A stretch of DNA of 64,000 bases from positions 558,001 through 622,000 of the forward strand of contig NZ_CP112874.1 in assembly GCF_029910235.1 (NCBI RefSeq). The letters run 5' to 3'. A model generated the notes under the pieces. The model had not been told where the DNA came from, ran no database searches, and saw only the letters and a list, made by a program, of their open reading frames with translations. This document shows, piece by piece, positions 58,632-64,000 of this stretch. The DNA comes from Pseudanabaena galeata CCNP1313 (lineage in GTDB: Bacteria; Cyanobacteriota; Cyanobacteriia; Pseudanabaenales; Pseudanabaenaceae). Each line of letters opens with the position of its first letter. Positions within the stretch are counted from its first letter, which is position 1. A program made the position numbers and the translations under genes.

Positions 58632-59049
58632 TGTTTTTTAGCAAGGAATCATAGAATTTTTAAGATTTGTAATGTCGAGAGAAAAGTAACACATGCTTCA
58701 TTTTTCTCTAGTTCACACTTAAACATTGATAAAAGTTTTCACTGTTATGACAATCCTAATTCATTCCTGATCTTAAATATAGCTGTAGTCATTTGTATTA
58801 GGACAAGCCAAAACCCAAGAAGCAAGTGGCTGCACGAATTCCCGCCACTTGCTTCTTGGGTTTTGTGTCTTGACAAGAGTTTCTATAGCTATAGTTTGGA
58901 AGAGATCCTGATGATTGCCCCATCACAATTTATGCAAAAAACATCGTGACAGAATATGTCAGCAAAAGCCATGAATCCAAAAAAGGAACTCAAAATTTAT
59001 TAAACTCGTCTCACAATATATAAATAAGTTATATTGGCAATTGATTGAG
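58632..59049. other. divergent intergenic region with family C element
   Basis: Contains family C copy 2 (58778-58893). Apart from that, AT-rich DNA and no gene. AAATAAGTTATATTGGCAATTG lies just before the FHA gene. Confidence 0.6.
58778..58893. repeat. palindromic element, family C, copy 2
   Basis: TATAGCTGTAGTCATTTGTA, stem AAACCCAAGAAGCAAGTGGC / GCCACTTGCTTCTTGGGTTT with loop region TGCACGAATTCCC, end TTTCTATAGCTATA. Outer sequence shared with 33457, inner stem different. Confidence 0.82.
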
Positions 59050-59766
59050 ATGCACACAACAAAGTTGTCTAATAGTTCAGTGACACTTCTACACCCACAC
59101 CCCTATCTGATCGTTCATGCAGATGAGGGGCAGCAAATGATTCCACTTACAAACGCAGATTTCTGGACAATTGGGAGGGGTTACGACAACTCAATTGTAC
59201 TTACAGATAAATGGGTTTCACGCTACCACGCCACATTGCAAATCGTGGGCGCGTCCAAAAATGATGGCTTTGAATCCTCTATGAAAGGAGATCCCAAGGC
59301 TCGTAATACTAACAACGAGTCTGGCAGCTTCTACCTAGTCGATTTTGGCAGCCGCAATGGTTCCTTCATGCGTGGACAAAGGATCACCTTTCCCATTTTG
59401 TTAAAAAGTGGCGATCGCATGACCATCGGCAAAACAGATATAGACTTTTTCTCGCCCCACAAACGCGAACCACATCGCCCTACTACTGAGCATATGCGCC
59501 TATTTCAGCAGCCCACGGCTCCTGTTTCTCGCACTACGCTTACCCCTTCTGAAGAGCGAGTTTTTTGGCAAGTTGTCCAAGGCTTTACTAATAAAGAAAT
59601 TGGCAAACGTCTACAAATCAGTCCAAGGACGGTGCAGACTCACCTCAGCAGCATTATGACTAAGCTGAATCTGGAGAATCGTTCACAGATTGTGCGCTAT
59701 GCCTTTGAGCAAAGTTATCGTCCTAGTGGTGATACCGCTGACAACACGGATGGCAGTAGTAATTAA
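59050..59766 (+). CDS. FHA-domain / LuxR-type HTH protein
   Basis: About 238 residues. The FHA domain spans about 20-135 (DFWTIGRGYDNSIVLTDKWV, SRYHATLQIV, FLYLVDFGSRNGSFMRGQRI-type), with G-R, S-R-Y-H and N-G residues for phosphothreonine binding. The LuxR/GerE HTH occupies the end: LTPSEERVFWQVVQGFTNKE, IGKRLQISPRTVQTHLSSIM, LNLENRSQIVRYAFEQ. Suggests a phosphorylation-controlled transcription factor, possibly downstream of a Ser/Thr kinase such as that at 12442. ATG at 59050, with a TTG just upstream also possible. Confidence 0.9.
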   Translation: MHTTKLSNSSVTLLHPHPYLIVHADEGQQMIPLTNADFWTIGRGYDNSIVLTDKWVSRYHATLQIVGASKNDGFESSMKGDPKARNTNNESGSFYLVDFGSRNGSFMRGQRITFPILLKSGDRMTIGKTDIDFFSPHKREPHRPTTEHMRLFQQPTAPVSRTTLTPSEERVFWQVVQGFTNKEIGKRLQISPRTVQTHLSSIMTKLNLENRSQIVRYAFEQSYRPSGDTADNTDGSSN

Positions 59767-60127
59767 ACCTGAGACAAACCTAAGAAAAAGGCAATGTGAA
59801 ACATTGTCTTTTTCTCAAAATAAGCCTTATACCAATTCACAAAAGTGTGACCGCACTTTTGTGAATTACACATCAATCTGAATCGCGGTTTTAAAAATAA
59901 AAAATGGTTAGGAATGAAAATTAATTAACTTGTGCAATTAAAACCAAAATTTGTTGTGGCGGGCTTCGCCCGCCACAACAAATTTTGGTTTTAATTAATT
60001 TTTATTCCTTACGCCGTTTTATGTTTTGGCACTAAATATTAAGAAAGCCCTTTCAGGTTACTTTCTTGAGCTTTTTTTGTGCCTAAAATATATATATCAG
60101 CGTTATTTTATCCAAACCCATTAAAAC
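59767..60127. other. intergenic region with hairpins
   Basis: Holds the FHA-gene terminator (59783-59814), a CACAAAAGTGTG/CACTTTTGTGAA palindrome near 59839-59867 and a ~28-bp stem hairpin (AATTAAAACCAAAATTTGTT, GTGGCGGGC-TTC-GCCCGCCAC and mirror, 59936-60000). No gene seen. Confidence 0.65.
59783..59814 (+). terminator. terminator of the FHA-LuxR gene
   Basis: GAAAAAGGCAATG-TGAAA-CATTGTCTTTTTC, about 15 bp downstream of the stop. Confidence 0.75.
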
Positions 60128-60253
60128 ATGCTCGATCTCAAAGTAATTCTGCCGATCTTGACCATCTTGTTTACAGTTAGTTGTTTGTTCTTCGGCACTC
60201 GTAATGGCTTTTACGACACCGATAAATATCATGGCAATGGATCTGCTCATTAA
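60128..60253 (+). CDS. 41-residue single-TM protein
   Basis: The frame from ATG at 60128 encodes a short hydrophobic helix (LKVILPILTILFTVSCLFFG, residues 4-23) followed by a hydrophilic tail (TRNGFYDTDKYHGNGSAH). The topology and size are those of small subunits of thylakoid complexes. I do not recognise the family with certainty. A strong terminator follows at once, which supports a real gene. A G(T)RNGFYDTD(K)YHGNGSAH-type tail could be used to search. Confidence 0.65.
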   Translation: MLDLKVILPILTILFTVSCLFFGTRNGFYDTDKYHGNGSAH

Positions 60254-60288
60254 AAAATAAAGCGGCGCATCGCGCCGCTTTATTTTTT
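60252..60288 (+). terminator. terminator of the 41-residue protein gene
   Basis: AAAATAAAGCGGCGC-ATC-GCGCCGCTTTATTTTTT: strong stem and T run starting in the stop codon. Confidence 0.9.
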
Positions 60289-60329
60289 GTTTGTGTATAA
60301 AAATATGCGATCAATATGTTAGGCTAGAC

Positions 60330-60607
60330 TGTCTAAAAGCTAACACCTTCAAGAAATGTGGCGATCGCCATACAATGTACTCAGAGACTACTGAGAAACG
60401 GAAACCGCCTATGCAGTCGGGCTATCTAAAAACTAAGTTAAGTATTTACTTTTTTAGATAAGTGGCGAAATTCCAGCAATGGGAACAACTAGGAATGCCC
60501 AATCGTGAGGTTGGGAAGCTCGCACGGTAAAGCCTAAATTCAACAATTTGGCATTTAGTGTCGGGTTTATGTCACGTACACCTCAAAACACGTTTAAAGT
60601 TTTTATC
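60330..60607 (+). other. rpsO leader with structured sequence, possible IS-end remnant
   Basis: Between the 41-residue gene and rpsO. It holds GTGGCGATCGCC, ACTCAG...CTGAGAAACGG, TTTTTAGAT/ATCTAAAAA stems and CCCAATCGTGAGGTTGGG followed by AAGCTCGCACGG. One frame ends GMPNREVGKLAR-stop (codons to 60529), like the C-terminal end of some TnpB proteins, so it may be an IS-end remnant. It could equally be a ribosomal-protein leader bound by S15 or an unrelated ncRNA. Confidence 0.35.
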
Positions 60608-60877
60608 ATGGCACTTTTGCAAGAACGCAAACTAGAAATCTTCTCCGAATATCAAAAGCACCCTACAGACACTGGCTCCTCAGATGTTCAAGTTGCATTA
60701 TTGACCGAGCGCGTCACCCAGTTGACTACCCACCTCAAGCTACACCCTAAAGATTTTTCATCTCGCCGTAGTTTGCTCAAGATCATTGGTCAACGTAAGC
60801 GTTTACTCGCCTATGTTCGTAGTCAAGATCGCGCTCATTACAAACAGCTAATCCAAAGCCTAGGTGTAAGAGGCTAG
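60608..60877 (+). CDS. rpsO: 30S ribosomal protein S15
   Basis: 89 residues from ATG (MALLQERKLEIFSEYQ). Complete S15: DTGSSDVQVALLTERVTQLT, HLKLHPKDFSSRRSLLKIIG, QRKRLLAYVRSQDRAHYKQL. It binds 16S rRNA early in 30S assembly. A longer in-frame start 60 bp upstream is rejected. Followed by a PAM68-type gene, a pairing common in cyanobacteria. Confidence 0.96.
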   Translation: MALLQERKLEIFSEYQKHPTDTGSSDVQVALLTERVTQLTTHLKLHPKDFSSRRSLLKIIGQRKRLLAYVRSQDRAHYKQLIQSLGVRG

Positions 60878-60951
60878 ACTTTAAAGTTTAGGAGCGACTT
60901 GCTTCGCACTGTCAAAAGGTGAAAAGAAGAAGCTAGAGTTAAGGAGCAACA

Positions 60952-61434
60952 GTGAGTAAACCGACCACAGAACGTATTCCTTTTGAGCCAAATAATCGCA
61001 ATAAGAAAGTAAAAGAGGCTAAAAAGCCTCAACCTACTCCTCCTATAGTTGCGAAAAAAAGTAGTGTCACACCCTCATCAAATGTCAAACGTGGTAATTC
61101 TCTAGGCATACCTGATGAGGTGAATCGTCGCATAATTCGACGCGCCGCTCTGTTCTGTGGTATTCCCACAGGCTTGGGGCTAACAACATTTATTGTTAGT
61201 TACTTTCTTGTGAGCAGACACATAGTAGATTTACCAACTTCAGCAGTTGTTTTACTCAGTATGTTGTTTCTAGGAATTGGAGTTGTGGGACTCAGCTACG
61301 GAGCTATCTCTGCGTCTTGGGATGAAGGACGGATTGGTAGTTGGTGGGGCAGCGCAGAATTCAAGAAAAATTTTGGCTACTTATCTGAAGCTTGGAAAGC
61401 CCAGAAACAAATAGTCAAAACCAATAAAAAATAA
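60952..61434 (+). CDS. PAM68-family (DUF3464) photosystem II assembly protein
   Basis: 160 residues, GTG start with AAGGAG. The N-terminal third is basic and disordered (KKVKEAKKPQPTPPIVAKKS). Two TM helices follow (ALFCGIPTGLGLTTFIVSYF and AVVLLSMLFLGIGVVGLSYG) and the conserved C-terminus GAISASWDEGRIGSWWGSAE. PAM68 proteins assist early photosystem II assembly in thylakoids and ribosome-linked insertion is proposed. Co-transcribed with rpsO is likely. Confidence 0.93.
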   Translation: MSKPTTERIPFEPNNRNKKVKEAKKPQPTPPIVAKKSSVTPSSNVKRGNSLGIPDEVNRRIIRRAALFCGIPTGLGLTTFIVSYFLVSRHIVDLPTSAVVLLSMLFLGIGVVGLSYGAISASWDEGRIGSWWGSAEFKKNFGYLSEAWKAQKQIVKTNKK

Positions 61435-61450
61435 AAACAAAGTAAAACCA

Positions 61451-61491
61451 AAATAAAAAAGAGACTCGCTGTGCGAGTCTCTTTTTTATTT
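61451..61491. terminator. bidirectional terminator
   Basis: AAATAAAAAAGAGACTCGC-TGT-GCGAGTCTCTTTTTTATTT, between the convergent PAM68 and V4R genes. Confidence 0.9.
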
Positions 61492-62142
61492 AAGTACTCG
61501 CTGCAAAATTGTCTCGTGGGTTAAACCTTCGGCAAGAAATGAATCAACGATTTGGAGCCTTTCGGGTAAGCCAATGATATAGGTATTACCAGTAGCACCT
61601 AACGACTCGCAGGTTGTTTGGACTGCTAATAATTCACGACCTGTTAGGCGTGTAAAGAATGAAGTGAGAATCCCCGCCTCTAAATAGCCTGTTGGTAATG
61701 TGTTGCCAGTGATGGCTCGCACATATGGAGAGTTGTAGGTATTAATTAGAATAAAACCTTGGGCTTGATATTGAGGGTCGAATTCAAATTTGCCCCAGCC
61801 ATGGGTTTGCCAACATTCCTTTAAACTTTGAATAAAGGTAATCATATCCATTTCGGCAAGTGACAGTGAATAATATTCTTCAAGCGACTCGGTAAAGCGG
61901 GTATAGAAGTTTTTTCCCCACCACTTGCCACAGTTAAATAGAACCAATCTTGATGCTTGACCAGTTTCTTTGGCTAGCCCCGCATAAAGCGACGAGATTA
62001 ATGTTTCAGGAACTGCTATCAAGCGATCGCCACGTCGATTTTCTAGCAGCCCAATTTCTAGATCCCCTTTGACGTAGGAGTTATAGTCAAAAAAGTTAGA
62101 AGGGATGCGATTTTCCTTGATGAGATCGGCGACAGAAATCAT
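61486..62142 (-). CDS. V4R-domain protein
   Basis: 218 residues. A V4R (4-vinyl-reductase-like) fold: LVLFNCGKWWGKNFYTRFTE, CWQTHGWGKFEFDPQYQAQG, FILINTYNSPYVRAITGNTL, and the C-terminal TTCESLGATGNTYIIGLPER. It is one of two V4R genes in a row with phycobilisome-like and ferredoxin-like genes. The group resembles the photosystem II assembly (PAP) operon slr0144-slr0152 of Synechocystis by content. Ligand unknown; tetrapyrroles are the suspected partner of the fold. Confidence 0.82.
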   Translation of the reverse strand: MISVADLIKENRIPSNFFDYNSYVKGDLEIGLLENRRGDRLIAVPETLISSLYAGLAKETGQASRLVLFNCGKWWGKNFYTRFTESLEEYYSLSLAEMDMITFIQSLKECWQTHGWGKFEFDPQYQAQGFILINTYNSPYVRAITGNTLPTGYLEAGILTSFFTRLTGRELLAVQTTCESLGATGNTYIIGLPERLQIVDSFLAEGLTHETILQRVLK

Positions 62143-62154
62143 AGTGGTTTGTCT

Positions 62155-62616
62155 CTAGTAGATGAGTGTAACTTGTGCAGCAGTAATCAAAGGCTGGATC
62201 AGAGCAAGTTGCGGGGGGCTAAACTGTTGGCGCAATCCTTGGTTTAGTAATTTATAGAGAGTTTCATTGAGGCGGCGCATATCACGCATAGACATGATCC
62301 CTTCCAACCAATTAAGCAATCTTTGCTTTAAAAAATTTTCATCGTTAAGTAGCATTGCCATGGAGCTATAGCGCAACACAAGAATTAAATTTTTAATTCC
62401 AGTTTCCAAATCTGCATCGGTTACATTTGGTAACTCGGCGGGGACTTGGTCAGCGACAGCTTGCAAAAGGTCAATTTCACGATCGCGAATTAGTTTATAC
62501 AGCTTTAGGCGATCAGGCAATGAACTAATGTAACTTTCCATTAGCCCTAACTCATCGGTCGCAAGATAGCGATCTTGGGCTTGGTTAATTAGTTCTTGAA
62601 TCTTCGGCATCATCAT
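62155..62616 (-). CDS. phycobilisome-like (globin-fold) protein
   Basis: 153 residues. A divergent member of the phycobilisome alpha/beta fold: IQELINQAQDRYLATDELGL, SYISSLPDRLKLYKLIRDRE, LILVLRYSSMAMLLNDENF, LNETLYKLLNQGLRQ and LALIQPLITAAQVTLIY. No bilin-attachment cysteine is present anywhere in the protein, so it does not carry a chromophore in the usual way. Three alternative ATGs at the start. Twelve bases separate it from the next V4R gene. Confidence 0.78.
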   Translation of the reverse strand: MMMPKIQELINQAQDRYLATDELGLMESYISSLPDRLKLYKLIRDREIDLLQAVADQVPAELPNVTDADLETGIKNLILVLRYSSMAMLLNDENFLKQRLLNWLEGIMSMRDMRRLNETLYKLLNQGLRQQFSPPQLALIQPLITAAQVTLIY

Positions 62617-62631
62617 AGTTCTTATATCGCT

Positions 62632-62910
62632 TTAGAAGAATTTAGAAATATCATCAAGAAAGTCTTCAAGGGTTTCATTGCTTTCATCAATAGGGGTACT
62701 GATGGGTTTGACTTCTACTGATGTAGAAGCAATCTCAGGAATCCCTGTCCAAGAAATTGCCCGAAAATACTCTCTAACGGACATTAAAAAGCTCAGTGCT
62801 GGAGCGCTTTTACCGTTATTGCTGGATACAGGGGCGATCGCACGATTGTCCCAATTTACACTTTGCCAAAAACTACGTAATGGCTGTAACTGCCAATCTG
62901 AGCTACTCAT
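62632..62910 (-). CDS. small protein of the V4R operon
   Basis: 92 residues. The N-terminal LQPLRSFWQSVNWDNR and the central LSFLMSVREYFRAISWTGIP contain several aromatic residues; the end is acidic (ETLEDFLDDISKFF). No named family recognised. Overlaps the upstream V4R stop (ATGA), so translation is coupled. May correspond to one of the small unknown genes of the PAP operon. Confidence 0.7.
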   Translation of the reverse strand: MSSSDWQLQPLRSFWQSVNWDNRAIAPVSSNNGKSAPALSFLMSVREYFRAISWTGIPEIASTSVEVKPISTPIDESNETLEDFLDDISKFF

Positions 62911-63587
62911 TTCAGGAACTCTCCATTTCGCAAACGTCCTTCGATGTCACGAGTCGTCGCCCCTTCATTCAGCCAGAAAGAAGCTGCATCAATGCGATTT
63001 TTGCCGCCGAGCAGGAATTTACAGTAATTTTCGCCCATCGAATAGCATTGAATCTCAATGCACTCTAGCTCTTTATTAACTAAGTGCGTAAAGAAACCTG
63101 AAAACAAACCTGCATATAGGTGACAAACAGGTTTGCCAACATCGCCAAGGCTACGAGCCACCGCCGAGTCAAACACACTAATGAACATAAAGCCTTGTTT
63201 GCGATCGCTCATATCTACTTGCCAGCGCCCCCAACCCTGTGATGTAAAGGGCCACCACCAAGTTTCTAGCAAGAAAGGCAAATTAGTTTGACGAATACTC
63301 CGACCAAAATCACGTTCAAACCATTTTGTAAAAAACAATGCATCTTGCAACCCCCATTCGCAACCGATCGAATACATGACAGCAGCCGAAGCTTCTCCCA
63401 CTTCATCTTCCAATCCTTCCTGTAGCCCAATGATAAAATCTTCGCTGGTAAGAATATTTCGAGAGCCATTCCAGTCTTCGATGATGCCCTTCTCAAGGTC
63501 AGGTTGAAAAAAATCTTGCAGACTATAGTGATTATTTTTTCTTTTCGCTCTGGTTGCGCTATTTGGACGGTCTACAGCAACAGTCAT
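62907..63587 (-). CDS. V4R-domain protein (second)
   Basis: 226 residues. YSLQDFFQPDLEKGIIEDW and EASAAVMYSIGCEWGLQDAL, then the typical WWWPFTSQGWGRWQVDMSDR, FMFISVFDSAVARSLGDVGK, PVCHLYAGLFSGFFTHLVNK and IQCYSMGENYCKFLLGG (V4R end with Cys). Paralogue of the downstream gene at 61486; several extra cysteines in the C-terminal part could bind a metal or a cofactor. Promoter region 63588-63723 separates it from the ferredoxin gene. Confidence 0.82.
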   Translation of the reverse strand: MTVAVDRPNSATRAKRKNNHYSLQDFFQPDLEKGIIEDWNGSRNILTSEDFIIGLQEGLEDEVGEASAAVMYSIGCEWGLQDALFFTKWFERDFGRSIRQTNLPFLLETWWWPFTSQGWGRWQVDMSDRKQGFMFISVFDSAVARSLGDVGKPVCHLYAGLFSGFFTHLVNKELECIEIQCYSMGENYCKFLLGGKNRIDAASFWLNEGATTRDIEGRLRNGEFLK

Positions 63588-63723
63588 AAGTAAATACTCC
63601 TATCCAAAAAAATTATTGAATTCAAAGCTAGTCTTGAGAATATGCAACTGATAAACATATAGATTAGAAACTGGCTTTCGGCTTTAATCCAGCTATTTAT
63701 CTATAGGCTATTAATCTAATTTT

Positions 63724-64000
63724 CTACTCAAAGACATCGGCTCTTTTCGTGTTTGCCAATTGTTCACCCACACTGAAATTGGTATTTTCTAGTTGACGAA
63801 CAACTGATCGCGTAATTAATTGTCCAACTTCAACTAATGTCTGACCAGTAATCGGGCTAAGCAATGGTTTTTCGCAACGTCGTCCAATTAAAGCTTCGAT
63901 ATCTTGAATTGATTGAACATACATACCGACTGGTAGTTCAACGACAATGCCCTCGCCCATAACTTTGGCTTGACAAGCAAGTCTAGAGTTAGGTTTGCAA
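63724..64000 (-). CDS. [2Fe-2S] ferredoxin-like protein, partial at window edge
   Basis: At least 91 residues, continuing beyond 64000. The minus-strand frame opens with CKPNSRLACQAKVMGEGIVV, the third cluster-cysteine region (C-x7-C) of plant-type [2Fe-2S] ferredoxins. The rest is a non-ferredoxin tail (SIQDIEALIGRRCEKPLLSP, GQTLVEVGQLITRSVVRQLE). The upstream part with the other two cysteines must lie outside. Resembles the slr0148-type ferredoxin of the PAP operon by position and size. Confidence 0.75.
   Translation of the reverse strand, partial: CKPNSRLACQAKVMGEGIVVELPVGMYVQSIQDIEALIGRRCEKPLLSPITGQTLVEVGQLITRSVVRQLENTNFSVGEQLANTKRADVFE

Overview
The window is cyanobacterial chromosomal DNA. 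Evidence: the palindrome GCGATCGC (HIP1) is very frequent, and there are genes for a photosynthetic NDH-1 subunit (ndhF), a PAM68-type photosystem II assembly protein, V4R and phycobilisome-like proteins, XisH/XisI, Uma2 proteins and other cyanobacterial families. A Pseudanabaena-like organism is possible, but the sequence alone does not prove it. Gene density is normal. What stands out is the number of short palindromic non-autonomous elements between genes.

Layout. 1-1400: tRNA-like loci with an unusual shared insert, transposase and acetyltransferase remnants, and tRNA-Val(GAC). 1.4-5.9 kb: housekeeping genes (thioredoxin-fold protein, proA, tRNA-Leu(UAG), 2TM protein, idi, phasin-like protein). 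5.9-12.4 kb: an accessory island with two YoeB-type toxin-antitoxin pairs, an AAA ATPase/RloB pair resembling AbiL, an HsdR-N-like protein, a helicase remnant and two paralogous coiled-coil nucleases. A ~54-bp HIP1-containing repeat separates the genes of this island. 12.4-38.8 kb: a membrane Ser/Thr kinase, Gfo/Idh oxidoreductase, cobalamin adenosyltransferase, Ca2+/H+ exchanger, HNH protein, a radical SAM/methyltransferase pair, ribD, a helicase-like ATPase, gdhA, the asd-dapA-rnj lysine/RNase J cluster, DUF3143 and J-domain proteins, cdsA, prepilin peptidase, a TrmH-type methyltransferase, a GAF protein, aroH, and a large EVE/TPR/VEVEK protein. 38.8-44.3 kb: two seemingly identical TnpB insertion elements flank ndhF. 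44.3-51.5 kb: membrane proteins, a GH38 alpha-mannosidase, XisH/XisI and a flavoprotein. 51.6-57.3 kb: hybrid histidine kinase, upp, Uma2, and an oxidative-stress group (thioredoxin-reductase-like protein, peroxiredoxin, Fur/PerR regulator) with a 7-1-7 palindrome in the shared promoter. 57.3-64 kb: a three-gene envelope-type cluster, an FHA-LuxR protein, a 41-residue membrane protein, rpsO-PAM68, and a five-gene V4R/phycobilisome-like/ferredoxin operon that resembles in content the Synechocystis slr0144-slr0152 photosystem II assembly operon.

Most notable: (i) three tRNA-like loci sharing a ~40-nt insert with Leu-type anticodon-loop look-alikes; (ii) several families of hairpin elements with conserved ends and changeable stems, one of which shows clean compensatory changes in four copies; (iii) a perfect 25-bp hairpin carried in frame inside the alpha-mannosidase gene; (iv) an EVE-TPR fusion protein whose C-terminus resembles DUF3883; (v) the repeat-bounded defence-like island at 5.9-12.4 kb.
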